A DNA stretch of 64,000 bases from positions 9,734,001 to 9,798,000 of the forward strand of contig NZ_CP070326.1 in assembly GCF_016917755.1 (NCBI RefSeq), written 5' to 3'. Source of the DNA: Streptomyces noursei (GTDB lineage Bacteria; Actinomycetota; Actinomycetes; Streptomycetales; Streptomycetaceae). A program made the translations under genes and the position numbers. This document shows positions 50,561 to 58,710 of this stretch, in pieces; the first letter of the stretch is position 1, and every line of letters begins with the position of its first letter. Below the pieces are notes generated by a model. It was not told where the DNA came from. It saw only the letters and a program-made list of their open reading frames with translations, and did not search any database.

Positions 50561-50941
50561 GTGTCCGTCCGCCGCGTCGTCCCCGACCTGCACATCGCCC
50601 ACGACGGCGCCGCGGAGGCGCTGGCCGGCCACCGCACGTTCTACGGCCTGCTCGGCTTCGAGGAGGTCATGAACCACGGCTGGGTGATGACGCTGGCCTC
50701 CCCCGCGAACCCCACCGCGCAGCTCACCTTCCTCACGCACGACGCGTCCGCGCCGGTCGCCCCGGACCTGAGCATCGAGGTCGAGGACGTGGACGCGGCA
50801 TACGCGGCCGTCCTGGCCTCCGGCGCGCGGATCGTGCACCCGCTGCGGGACGAGGAGTGGGGCGTCCGCCGCTTCTTCGTCGAGGATCCGGACGGGCGGG
50901 TGGTCAACGTGCTGGGGCACCGCGGCCCGGCGGACGGCTGA
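50561..50941 (+). CDS. VOC family (glyoxalase/bleomycin-resistance-like) protein
   Basis: Predicted 126 residues forming one vicinal-oxygen-chelate domain: RTFYGLLGFEEVMNHGWVMTL, DLSIEVEDVDAAYAAVLASGARIV and WGVRRFFVEDPDGRVVNVLGH. The usual metal ligands (His, Glu) are only partly recognisable, so a binding or resistance role is as likely as catalysis. The GTG at 50561 has AAGGAG upstream. It is convergent with the PheC-like gene. Confidence 0.85.
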   Translation: MSVRRVVPDLHIAHDGAAEALAGHRTFYGLLGFEEVMNHGWVMTLASPANPTAQLTFLTHDASAPVAPDLSIEVEDVDAAYAAVLASGARIVHPLRDEEWGVRRFFVEDPDGRVVNVLGHRGPADG

Positions 50942-50984
50942 CCGGAGCCGCCCGGTCCGCGCGCGGTGCCGCGGCGCCGTCGGC

Positions 50985-51827
50985 CTACTTCATCCAGGCG
51001 TCCTCGTACTTCCGGTACGTCCCGTCGTGGGTGGCGAGGTGGACCCACTGGTCCACGTACGCCTTGAACTGGTCGTCGCCGCGGGGCAGTGCGTAGCCCT
51101 TCTCGGCGAAGGTGAAGGGCTGGTCGGGGTGGACCGCGCACAGTTCGGGGTGGATCTTGGCCTGGTAGCGGGTCTCGCTGGCGTCGGTCATCATCACGTC
51201 GGCACGGCCGGCGATGATCTCGTCGAAGATCGTGGTGTTGTCCGGGTGGACGGTGAGGGTGGCCCGCTTGATGTGGGCGCGGGCGAACTGCTCATTGGTG
51301 CCACCGGGGTTGACCACGACGCGGATGCCGGGCCGGTCGATCTGGTCCAGGGTCCGGTACTTGTCCTGGTCCGCGCAGCGGACGACGGGGGTCTTGCCGT
51401 CGGTGCGGGTCGGCTCGCTGAAGTAGACGGAGCGGGCCCGGGCCAGGGTGATCGAGACTCCGCCCATGCCGATGTCGCAGCGCCCGGACGTCAGGTCGCC
51501 GACCAGCCCGGCCCAGGTCGTCGGGACGTAACGGGGCGTGGCGTCCAGGCTCTTGGCGAGGTCTCGGGCCATGTCGATGTCCACGCCGCGGTAGTTGCCG
51601 GTGGCGGGATCGCGGTAGCTGAAGGGGCGGTAGTCGCCGGTGGTGCAGACCCGCAGCACCCCGCGGCGCGGGACGGCGTCCAGCAGCGTGGCCGGCCGCC
51701 GGTCCCGCTGGGCGGTCGCCGTGGCGGCGGTGGCGGCGGCCGGGGCGGAGGCGTAGGAGGCCGCCGGGGCCGCGGCGGTGACGGCGAGCAGGCAGGCGAG
51801 GGCGGGGAGGGTCGCGGCGCGCTTCAT
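50985..51827 (-). CDS. Secreted cyclohexadienyl dehydratase (PheC)-like protein, SBP fold
   Basis: Predicted 280 residues with a Sec signal (KRAATLPALACLLAVTAAAP, cleavage near ASYASA). The mature part is an SBP_bac_3 fold strongly resembling cyclohexadienyl dehydratase: GVLRVCTTGDYRPFSYRDP, IGMGGVSITLARARSVYFSE, NPGGTNEQFARAHIKRA, DNTTIFDEIIAGRADVMMTD and AYVDQWVHLATHDGTYRK. The Glu in GGTNE corresponds, as I recall, to the catalytic acid of CDT. No ABC permease or ATPase is nearby. It may convert prephenate or arogenate outside the cell, or be a solute receptor. Confidence 0.75.
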   Translation of the reverse strand: MKRAATLPALACLLAVTAAAPAASYASAPAAATAATATAQRDRRPATLLDAVPRRGVLRVCTTGDYRPFSYRDPATGNYRGVDIDMARDLAKSLDATPRYVPTTWAGLVGDLTSGRCDIGMGGVSITLARARSVYFSEPTRTDGKTPVVRCADQDKYRTLDQIDRPGIRVVVNPGGTNEQFARAHIKRATLTVHPDNTTIFDEIIAGRADVMMTDASETRYQAKIHPELCAVHPDQPFTFAEKGYALPRGDDQFKAYVDQWVHLATHDGTYRKYEDAWMK

Positions 51828-51940
51828 CGTGGGCTGACTCCTGATCAGGTAGCCGGAGCGCTCAGGGTGACAGAGCCCGGCCACCGGGTGAAGCCCCCGC
51901 CCGGCCCGTGGACGGCCGGGCGACGCCGGCCGGACGCCGG

Positions 51941-52606
51941 TCAGTCCCCGTACGGGTCCAGCGCCCCGGCCTCGCCGGGCTCGGGCACCGCGTCGGCGAG
52001 CCGGGCCAGGAGGTCCGCGGCGCGCTTGGCGACCGTCTCGCGGTCGCCCTCGGACAGGGCCGAGCCCATGCCCACCGCGACCGCGCCGGCCGCGATCCAC
52101 TCCGGTGCGGTCTCGATCGTCACGCCGCCCGCGGGCACCAACGGAGCCTGCGGCAGGGCGGCGCGGACGTCGCCGACCCAGGACGGGTGGCGGTCGGCGG
52201 CCGGGAACAGCTTGAGGGCGTCGGCGCCCAGCTCCAGGCCGCGCACGATCTCGGTGGGCGTGCAGACCCCGGCGAAGACCGGGACGCCGTAGCGGTGGCC
52301 GGTGCGGATGACCGAGGCATCCAGGCTCGGGGAGACCAGGAAGCGGGCGCCGGCGTCCACCGCCATCCGGGCCGACGTGGCGTCAAGGACGGTGCCGGCG
52401 CCGATGACCGCGTCGTCCCCCAGTTCGCGGGTGAGGGTGGTGACCGCCTCCAGCGCGAAAGGCGTGGTGAGGGATATCTCCAGGCTCGTGATACCGGCCG
52501 ACAGCAGGGTGTCCGCGGTGGCGCTCGCCTCGTCGTACGTCTTGCCGCGGACGATGGCGAAAACGCGCTGCGCCAGTGCGGCCCGGGTGATCTCCCAGCG
52601 ATACAC
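51941..52606 (-). CDS. eda: KHG/KDPG aldolase
   Basis: Predicted 221-residue class I aldolase that splits 2-keto-3-deoxy-6-phosphogluconate (or 4-hydroxy-2-oxoglutarate) into pyruvate and an aldehyde. The proton-shuttling Glu is in SLEISLTTPFAL; the Schiff-base Lys is in GADALKLFPAADRHP; GAGTVLDATSARMAVDAGARFLVSP is typical of the barrel. A GTG at 52606 gives the conserved start YRWEITRAALAQRVFAIVRG. Edd or other Entner-Doudoroff genes are absent. A palindrome 137 bases upstream suggests local control. Confidence 0.9.
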   Translation of the reverse strand: MYRWEITRAALAQRVFAIVRGKTYDEASATADTLLSAGITSLEISLTTPFALEAVTTLTRELGDDAVIGAGTVLDATSARMAVDAGARFLVSPSLDASVIRTGHRYGVPVFAGVCTPTEIVRGLELGADALKLFPAADRHPSWVGDVRAALPQAPLVPAGGVTIETAPEWIAAGAVAVGMGSALSEGDRETVAKRAADLLARLADAVPEPGEAGALDPYGD

Positions 52607-52742
52607 GGCAGTTCGCCGTCCTTCCTTCTTCTCCGACGCCCTCGCCGCTGTGACGCGGCTCACGACAGACCCAGCACTTCCGGGGCGTGCCGCGCCGGCT
52701 GATCGCTTGAAGCCCGTTTGCCGCCGATGCCCGCCCATTTCT

Positions 52743-52758
52743 CGTTTCTGCCGAAACG
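52743..52758. promoter_or_regulatory. Dyad CGTTTC-TGCC-GAAACG upstream of KDPG aldolase
   Basis: A perfect 6-bp inverted repeat around a 4-base centre lies in the 340-base gap between the aldolase and ribonuclease genes. Its shape resembles IclR-family operators (GTTTC...GAAAC). The rest of the gap holds the ribonuclease terminator (52878-52911) and a short TGCGCCCCTG direct repeat near 52792. Confidence 0.45.
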
Positions 52759-52877
52759 CTACCGGCAACCCCTGACAATCCTCTCTCGGGGTGCGCCCCT
52801 GTGCGCCCCTTCTGCCGAGAATGGGCGAAGGAGAGGGGGAAGTGGCCGGTGGGGCCGGGGAGTTTGGGGGAGCACGA

Positions 52878-52911
52878 CGGCGGCCGGGGTGCATGGGCAC
52901 CCCGGCCGCCG
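52878..52911 (-). terminator. 15-bp perfect hairpin after the ribonuclease gene
   Basis: CGGCGGCCGGGGTGC (52878-52892) and its exact complement (52897-52911) surround an ATGG loop. It starts 36 bases past the RNase stop on the minus strand. Confidence 0.75.
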
Positions 52912-52946
52912 GGTGGCCGCTCGTGCGGCCGTGCTGTCCGCCTGCG

Positions 52947-53384
52947 TCAGCAGCCGAAGTCGATGAGGTTGAAGGTCTTGTAGTGGTCGGAGGTGTAGTA
53001 GTCCTCCTTCTGTGACTCGTCACCGGTCACGATGCGCCGGGCACCGCGGGTGGGCGCGCCCGGAGTGATGACGGTGTACTCGTGGTAGTAGTCGGCGCTC
53101 TGGGCCGGGAGGACGCCTTCGACGTTGGTGAAGACCGACCCGTCCTTGCCGGGGTACGGGAAGGGGCCGCCCTGCTCGATCAGGTTGAGGGTGTCGATCG
53201 CCTGGGACGGCAGCGCGGACTTGCAGATGTTGCCGACCGACTTGACGTGGACGGTCGCGGTGTGAACCGCGGCCGGGTGTGCCGTGGCGGCGGGCGTCGC
53301 GGCGACTGCCGTGCCGCCGAGGAGGAGAGTCGCAACGAGGGCGCCGGCAGCGCCGATCCTGGTCATCCGTGGGGGGATTCTCAT
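52947..53384 (-). CDS. Secreted guanyl-specific ribonuclease (RNase Sa/T1 family)
   Basis: Predicted 145-residue precursor with a signal peptide (RIGAAGALVATLLLGGTAVAA). The mature enzyme matches RNase Sa: SALPSQAIDTLNLIEQGGPF, YYHEYTVITPGAPTRGARRI and DYYTSDHYKTFNLID. Catalytic residues E102, R113, R117 and H134 correspond to E54, R65, R69 and H85 of RNase Sa, and C54/C145 can form its disulfide. Such enzymes cleave RNA after G. No barstar-type inhibitor is encoded beside it. I took the ATG at 53384; one at 53411 is in frame but would lengthen the signal region. Confidence 0.92.
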   Translation of the reverse strand: MRIPPRMTRIGAAGALVATLLLGGTAVAATPAATAHPAAVHTATVHVKSVGNICKSALPSQAIDTLNLIEQGGPFPYPGKDGSVFTNVEGVLPAQSADYYHEYTVITPGAPTRGARRIVTGDESQKEDYYTSDHYKTFNLIDFGC

Positions 53385-53534
53385 GCCCACCAGCATGACG
53401 CGCGTAGACATGCCCCTGTCAATCCCAAAGAGCTGATGTTTCCCGGGAGTTCACGCGACCACCCCACGGTCCGCGCAGGACATCCGAAATGTTCCGCCGC
53501 CTCACCCGCTCCGCTCGTTTCCCGACAAGCTTTT

Positions 53535-53581
53535 GCCTGAGAGGCAAAACTTTTGCCTCTCAGGCGAGGGCTGGCTATACC
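53535..53581 (+). promoter_or_regulatory. 31-bp palindrome and promoter of the XRE-cupin gene
   Basis: GCCTGAGAGGCAAAA (53535-53549) and its exact complement (53551-53565) flank a single C. TTGCCT (53553-53558) and TATACC (53576-53581) are 17 bases apart, with the ATG 6 bases later. The -35 box is inside the palindrome, so bound regulator would block transcription. Confidence 0.65.
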
Positions 53582-53587
53582 GGAGAC

Positions 53588-54217
53588 ATGACCGAGCTCC
53601 CCGATCCGCCCTCCGGCGCCGCCCCGGAGGAGCTGTCCACCGTCGCCCCGCGCCTGCGCGACCTGCGGCGGCGCAGCGGACTGACACTGGAGGCCGCGGC
53701 CCGGCGGGTGGGCCTGTCGCCCGCGCACCTGTCCCGGCTGGAGACCGGTCAGCGGCAGCCCTCGCTCCCGATGCTGCTGGCCCTGGCACGGACCTACGGA
53801 ACCACGGTATCCGACCTGCTCGGCGAGACCGCCCCGGAGCGGGACCCCATCGTGCGGGCCGGCCGCGCCGAGCCCTCGGAGGCCGGCGGCTGGACGTACT
53901 GGACCGTGGGCGGCGCCGGACGCGCCATGCAGGCGCTGCGGGTGCACGTGCCGCAGCGGGCGCAGGGCGACCTGGTGCGGGTGCACCCCGGCGAGGAGTG
54001 GCTCTACGTCCTCACCGGTCGGCTGCGGCTCACGCTCGGCGAGGCGGTGCACGTACTGGACCCGGGGGACGCCGCGCACTTCGACTCGCTCGTCCCGCAC
54101 CGGCTGGCCGCCGCCTCGCGCGACGGGGCGGAGCTGCTGTTCGTGCACACGCTGCTGCAGAGCGGCGCCGCCGAGCTGTGCCTGGGCGACCACGCGCCGC
54201 ACCGCCGCGGCGGCTGA
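53588..54217 (+). CDS. XRE family regulator with C-terminal cupin domain
   Basis: Predicted 209 residues. The HTH is at about residues 18-75 (LRDLRRRSGLTLEAAARRVG, SPAHLSRLETGQRQPSLPML). The cupin barrel follows (LRVHVPQRAQ, VHPGEEWLYVLTGRLRLTLGE, LDPGDAAHFDSLVPHRLAA). This is the PuuR/SutR-like design in which the cupin senses a small molecule. No Shine-Dalgarno is visible and the -10 is 6 bases upstream, so translation may be leaderless. The DUF6126 gene follows by 85 bases, a common pairing. Confidence 0.9.
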   Translation: MTELPDPPSGAAPEELSTVAPRLRDLRRRSGLTLEAAARRVGLSPAHLSRLETGQRQPSLPMLLALARTYGTTVSDLLGETAPERDPIVRAGRAEPSEAGGWTYWTVGGAGRAMQALRVHVPQRAQGDLVRVHPGEEWLYVLTGRLRLTLGEAVHVLDPGDAAHFDSLVPHRLAAASRDGAELLFVHTLLQSGAAELCLGDHAPHRRGG

Positions 54218-54302
54218 GCCCCGCCGCCCGTCCACCGTCCTCCCGCTGACCGCCTGTTCACCATTCACCGTTCACCGTTCCGGAAGGGAAGGTCCGTCCG
54301 CC

Positions 54303-54497
54303 GTGCCCGACCACACCGCTCCCGCCCCGTCCACTCCCCCGGCCGCCGAGGGCGCGCCGGTCGCGCCGACCTCCCGTCGCTTCGTCGAGAACAAGCCACC
54401 GCGCGGCCTGTACGTACGGGTCTTCATCTACGTCGTGGCGACCCATGCGCTGCTGGCCTTCATGAGCCTGCTGGTGGTCATCGCCAAGTCCCGCTAG
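54303..54497 (+). CDS. DUF6126-type small membrane protein
   Basis: Predicted 64 residues: a Pro/Ala-rich start, the conserved FVENKPPRGLYVRVFIYVVA and one membrane span (about residues 40-60, ending VVIAKSR). The GTG at 54303 has GGAAGGGAAGG about 12 bases upstream. It follows the XRE-cupin regulator gene, as in other Streptomyces, and may be its target. Function unknown. Confidence 0.75.
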   Translation: MPDHTAPAPSTPPAAEGAPVAPTSRRFVENKPPRGLYVRVFIYVVATHALLAFMSLLVVIAKSR

Positions 54498-54673
54498 GAC
54501 CGGGCGGAGCGAGGGGGCCGAGGTCCGGCCGGCCCGGGCCCCCTTGCCCCGCCCCGGCGATCGGGTGAACCCTGCTGCCACACCGTGCCCGACGCGCGCC
54601 CGGCAGCGCGCCCGCGGCGCGACGCACGCACCAGACTCGTCCGTGAACCTCGCTGACCGAGGAGGACCGAAGG

Positions 54674-56611
54674 ATGCACCGTACGCGCACCGCGGCCACC
54701 ACCGGCCTCGCCGTGGCCCTCGCCGTGCTCCCGCTGGCGGGCATGACGGGGCCGTCCGGCGCCGCACCGGCCCACGAGTCCGGCGGCGACCGGGCCAGAC
54801 CCACAGCCACAGCCAGCGCCGCCGCCCTCTCGCCCGTCCCGCAGTCCGTCCACGACCGCTCCGACCACCTCACCGTCACCCGGACCGTGGCCCTCGTCGC
54901 CGGGCCGGGCACCGACGCCCCGGCTCTGGCGCTGGTGACGCGGGCCCTGAAGGACGCCGGCGCCGAGCGCGTCGTACGGGCCGGCCACGCCGCCGCAGGA
55001 GGCGGGCGGTTGACCGTCTACGTGGACGGGGCGGGCGCCGAGCGCGCCCTTGAGGAGCTGGGGGCGCGCGGCACCGCCGGGCTCCCGGCCGAGGGCTATG
55101 CGCTGGCCGCCGGCCGCGACCGGATCGCGCTGGCCGGAAAGGACGCCACCGGCACGTACTACGCCGCCCAGACGCTGAGCCAACTGCTGCCGCACCGCAC
55201 CCGTCCGGGCGCCCGGATGCGCGGCACCGCCGTACGGGACTGGCCGGCGACGGCGCTGCGCGGCGTCATCGAGGGCTTCTACGGCACCCCGTGGTCGCAC
55301 GCCGCCCGCCTCGACCAGCTGGACTTCGCCGCCCGGCACAAGATGAACATCTACGTCTACTCCCCCAAGGACGACGCCTACCTCAGGGAGAAGTGGCGCG
55401 ACCCCTACCCCGCGGCCCAACTGAACCGGATCCAGGAGCTGGTGGACCGGGCCCGGGCCCGGCACGTGGAGTTCACCTACGCCCTCTCCCCCGGGCTCTC
55501 CGTCTGCTACAGCTCGGACGCCGACGTCAAGGCGCTGACCGCCAAGTTCGCGACCCTGTGGGACATCGGGGTGCGGACCTTCGCAGTGCCGCTGGACGAC
55601 ATCAGCTACACCAAGTGGAACTGCGCGGCGGACAAGGCGAAGTTCGGGACCGGCGGCGGGGCGGCCGGGACCGCGCAGGCGCAGCTGCTCAACCGCGTCA
55701 ACCGGGAGTTCATCGCCCGCCACCGGGGAGCCCGCCCGCTCCAGATGGTGCCGACCGAGTACTACGACCTGAAGGCGACGCCCTACAAGGCGGCGCTCGC
55801 CGCCAAGCTGGACGGCGATGTGCTGGTGGAGTGGACGGGCGTGGGCGTGCTCGCGCCCACCATGACCGTCGCGCAGGCGAAGCAGGCCCGGCAGGTCTTC
55901 GGCCACCCGATCCTGGTCTGGGACAACTACCCGGTCAACGACTACGTCAGCAAGCGGCTGATGCTCGGGCCGCTCAACGGGCGGGCGCCCGGGGTGCCCG
56001 CCCAGCTGGCCGGGCTCACCGCGAACCCGATGATCCAGCCGGCCGCGTCCAAGCTGGCCCTGGCCACCGTCGCCGACTACACCTGGAACGACCGGGCGTA
56101 CGACGCGCGGGCCTCCTGGGGCGCGGCCATCGAGGAGCTGGCCGGCGGCGACGCCCGCACCGCCCGCGCCCTGCGGGCCTTCGCGGACGTCAACTACACC
56201 TCGGCCATCAACCCGCACCAGGCGCCCGAACTGTCCGGCGCCCTGGACCGGTTCCGCAAGGACGGCCGGGCCCGGCCGCTGGACGCGGTGCTGAGCGGAC
56301 TGCGGGACGCGCCCGGCGTGCTGCGCGACCGGCTCCCCGACCGCGACTTCGCCCGGGAGAGCGCGCCGTGGCTGGACGCCACCCGCGCCTGGGCGGTGGC
56401 GGCCCGCGACGCTCTGCGGCTGATCGTGGCGGACCGGTCGGGCGACGCGGCGACGGCCCGTCAACTGCGGGCGCGGATCCCGGGTTTGGTGACGAAGGCG
56501 AAGTCCTATGTCTACGTCGACATGAAGGGCAAGCGGATCCCGGTGGTGGTCGGCGACGGGGTGCTGGACACCTTCGTCGCGGACGCGCTGGCCGGGCGGG
56601 GCGCGCAATGA
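54674..56611 (+). CDS. Secreted beta-N-acetylglucosaminidase (GH84 family)
   Basis: Predicted 645-residue precursor with a signal peptide (TTGLAVALAVLPLAGM). An N-terminal GH20b-like domain (about 55-185) precedes the GH84 barrel, which starts RGVIEGFYGTPWSHAARLDQ. The catalytic Asp pair D308-D309 is in VPLDDISYTKWNC. VEWTGVGVLAPTMT and LVWDNYPVNDY are further GH84 marks. It should remove beta-linked GlcNAc from glycans or glycoproteins. The ATG at 54674 has GAGGAGGA upstream. It stands alone. Confidence 0.9.
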   Translation: MHRTRTAATTGLAVALAVLPLAGMTGPSGAAPAHESGGDRARPTATASAAALSPVPQSVHDRSDHLTVTRTVALVAGPGTDAPALALVTRALKDAGAERVVRAGHAAAGGGRLTVYVDGAGAERALEELGARGTAGLPAEGYALAAGRDRIALAGKDATGTYYAAQTLSQLLPHRTRPGARMRGTAVRDWPATALRGVIEGFYGTPWSHAARLDQLDFAARHKMNIYVYSPKDDAYLREKWRDPYPAAQLNRIQELVDRARARHVEFTYALSPGLSVCYSSDADVKALTAKFATLWDIGVRTFAVPLDDISYTKWNCAADKAKFGTGGGAAGTAQAQLLNRVNREFIARHRGARPLQMVPTEYYDLKATPYKAALAAKLDGDVLVEWTGVGVLAPTMTVAQAKQARQVFGHPILVWDNYPVNDYVSKRLMLGPLNGRAPGVPAQLAGLTANPMIQPAASKLALATVADYTWNDRAYDARASWGAAIEELAGGDARTARALRAFADVNYTSAINPHQAPELSGALDRFRKDGRARPLDAVLSGLRDAPGVLRDRLPDRDFARESAPWLDATRAWAVAARDALRLIVADRSGDAATARQLRARIPGLVTKAKSYVYVDMKGKRIPVVVGDGVLDTFVADALAGRGAQ

Positions 56612-56716
56612 GGTGATCCCGCACGGCCGGCGGCGGGCCGCTGCCGCGTCGAGGGGGTGGCCGGGGCCTACGCTGAGGCCCCGGCCACCCCCTCGCGTCC
56701 CCCGGAGGAGACCGCC

Positions 56717-57475
56717 ATGGACCGACCCACCCGGCCGTCGCCCGCCACCGCCCCGAGCGGAAGCTCCCCCGGACCCCGTCCGGGGGGACCCCCGTCGCGC
56801 CGCGGTGGCGCCGGTGCCCCGCGTCCGAGCGCCGCCGCCGTCCTCGACGAGGCGGTCCGTGCGCTCGCCCCGGACAGCGGCGCCAACCGCCTCGTCCAAC
56901 GGATCGCCCGGGGGCAGGCGCCGCGCACGGTGTTCGCCACCTTCGCGCTGGAGCAGCACCAGGTCATCGCCGCCGACCGGATCAGCTTCCAGCACCTGGC
57001 GCGCCGCGCGGACGGCGATCCGCCGGTGGCGGACTTCTTCGACCTGCTCGCCGAGGGGGAGACGCGGGCCCTGGCGCGGCTGGCGGGCCTGGCGGACGCC
57101 TGCGGGCTGACGGCCCGGGAGATCACCGGCTATCAGCCGCGACCGGGCTGCCAGGCGTTCCCGTCGTACGCGGCGCGACTGGCACTGGCCGCCGAGCCCG
57201 CCGACGCGGCGATCGCGCTCACCGCCAACTTCGCCGCCTGGGGCGGCTACTGCGCCACGGTCCGCACCGCGCTGGCGGAGCACTACGACTTCCCCGAGGC
57301 TGCCCGCGGCTTCTTCACGCTGTTCGCCGACCCGGCGCCGGAGCTGGCGGTCGCGGCCCGCGCGGCGGTGCAGCAGGGCATCGACACCGGCCAGGCGCGG
57401 CCGGCGACGGCCCACCGCCACGGGCAGCTCCTCCAGGCGTACGAGGTGATGTTCTGGAACTCGCTGGGCGAGTGA
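56717..57475 (+). CDS. TenA/thiaminase-II-like protein (heme-oxygenase-like fold)
   Basis: Predicted 252 residues. After a Pro/Gly-rich 35-residue start, the all-helical domain shows FATFALEQHQVIAADRISFQHL, YPSYAARLALAAEPADAA-like packing and NFAAWGGYCATVRTALAEHY. The canonical TenA active-site Cys pair is not obvious, so thiamin salvage cannot be assumed; related Streptomyces proteins are often labelled transcriptional regulators. The ATG at 56717 has GGAGGAGA upstream. It is convergent with allantoicase. Confidence 0.65.
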   Translation: MDRPTRPSPATAPSGSSPGPRPGGPPSRRGGAGAPRPSAAAVLDEAVRALAPDSGANRLVQRIARGQAPRTVFATFALEQHQVIAADRISFQHLARRADGDPPVADFFDLLAEGETRALARLAGLADACGLTAREITGYQPRPGCQAFPSYAARLALAAEPADAAIALTANFAAWGGYCATVRTALAEHYDFPEAARGFFTLFADPAPELAVAARAAVQQGIDTGQARPATAHRHGQLLQAYEVMFWNSLGE

Positions 57476-57525
57476 TCCGGCGCGTCGGGGGCGCCGGGCC
57501 GTGGGCTGCGGCCATCGGGCGGCGA

Positions 57526-57562
57526 CCACCCCGTTCCTGACGCAGCGTCAGAATCGGGGTGG
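57526..57562. terminator. Long near-perfect hairpin between convergent genes
   Basis: CCACCCCGTTCCTGACGC (57526-57543) pairs with GCGTCAGAATCGGGGTGG (57545-57562), with two mismatches. It lies between the TenA-like stop (57475) and the allantoicase stop (57580), so it is a likely bidirectional terminator. Confidence 0.6.
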
Positions 57563-57579
57563 CGGACCGGAGGCGGCGG

Positions 57580-58710
57580 TCAGCCGCCCAATTCCCGGTG
57601 GCGGGTGGCCAGTCGGGCCGTCCCTTCCTCGGTGAGCGAGCCGTGCAGCCGGAGCCGGGCGATGCCGCCGTCGGGGAAGATGTCCAGCCGGACGTGGGTC
57701 ACCGCGGGCGCGTCGGCCAGCAGGAAGCGGTGGACGGTGTCGGGCTGGAGCCGGGTGCGGGGCAGCAGTTCGACCCAGTCGCCGTGCTCGCCGTCGCGTC
57801 CGGACAGCGCCGCCCAGCCGGCCGCGTTGCCCTTGAGGTAGCCGGTGTCGATCTCCACCGCGCGGATCACGGACTGCCCGGTGAGCCGGTAGCGGACCCA
57901 GTCGTTGCCGGTGCCGCGGCGGCGCCGGGTCTCCCAGCCGTCGTCCATCTTGCGGGACCGGCCCGGCCGGATGGTGTTGGTGGGCGAGGAGTAGAAGCGG
58001 TCGGAGGCGTCCTCGACCTGGCCGCCGTTCTCCAGCGCGGCGAGGTCGAAGGTGCCCAGCGCGGCCAGCCAGCGGGGCGCCGGGACGACCTCGCCGTGGA
58101 CCCGGAGGCGGGCGATGCCGCCGTCGGGGTGCTGGCTCAGCCGCAGGTGGGTGAAGCGCCGCTCGGCGTGGACGGCGAAGCCGTTGGCGGCGTGCCCGCC
58201 GATGGCGGTGCGCGGGACGAGGGTGGTCCACTCGACGTCGTCGGCGAGCAGCTCGGCCGGCGCCGGGGAGCCCTCCACGCAGGCGCCCTCGACGCTCACC
58301 GACTGCGGGTAGTTGCCGCGGAAGTGGGCGGTGTCGACGACGATGCCGCGGATCACGCCCGGGGCGCCGAGCCGAATCAGCGCCCAGTCGTGGTCGCCCT
58401 CTGCCGGGAAGGGGTGGTCGCCGTCGGTGCCGCGGCGCCGCCGGGTCTCCCAGCCGTCCATGACCTTGCCCTTGTGGCCGAACGCCGCCGGGTCGAAGTG
58501 GGCGGCCTCGGGCGTCAGGAGGTTCTCGCGCTCGGCGAAGAACTCGTCGTTGGCCGCGAGCACCCCGGCGCCGAGCCGCCGGTCGGCGAGGTCGGGCAGG
58601 TGGGAGAAGGGGAAGCCGGCCGGGCCCGGGGTCCGGTAGTCGGCATAGGGGTCGCCGCCGCCGTAGGGGCCGGCGTCCCCGGTGTAGTGCGGGAGGTCGC
58701 CGGTGGTCAT
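57580..58710 (-). CDS. alc: Allantoicase
   Basis: Predicted 376 residues made of two homologous beta-jelly-roll repeats, each with VMDGWETRRRRGT/MDDGWETRRRRGT and HLRLSQHPDGGIARLRVHG/HVRLDIFPDGGIARLRLHG. Allantoicase hydrolyses allantoate to ureidoglycolate and urea, the step after allantoinase. The ATG at 58710 overlaps the allantoinase stop by four bases. No urease or ureidoglycolate lyase gene is in the window. Confidence 0.95.
   Translation of the reverse strand: MTTGDLPHYTGDAGPYGGGDPYADYRTPGPAGFPFSHLPDLADRRLGAGVLAANDEFFAERENLLTPEAAHFDPAAFGHKGKVMDGWETRRRRGTDGDHPFPAEGDHDWALIRLGAPGVIRGIVVDTAHFRGNYPQSVSVEGACVEGSPAPAELLADDVEWTTLVPRTAIGGHAANGFAVHAERRFTHLRLSQHPDGGIARLRVHGEVVPAPRWLAALGTFDLAALENGGQVEDASDRFYSSPTNTIRPGRSRKMDDGWETRRRRGTGNDWVRYRLTGQSVIRAVEIDTGYLKGNAAGWAALSGRDGEHGDWVELLPRTRLQPDTVHRFLLADAPAVTHVRLDIFPDGGIARLRLHGSLTEEGTARLATRHRELGG

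Noticed and set aside
57538..57550. CTGACGC-A-GCGTCAG as a regulator operator
   Set aside because: It lies between two convergent 3' ends and extends into an 18-bp hairpin, so a terminator is the simpler reading.
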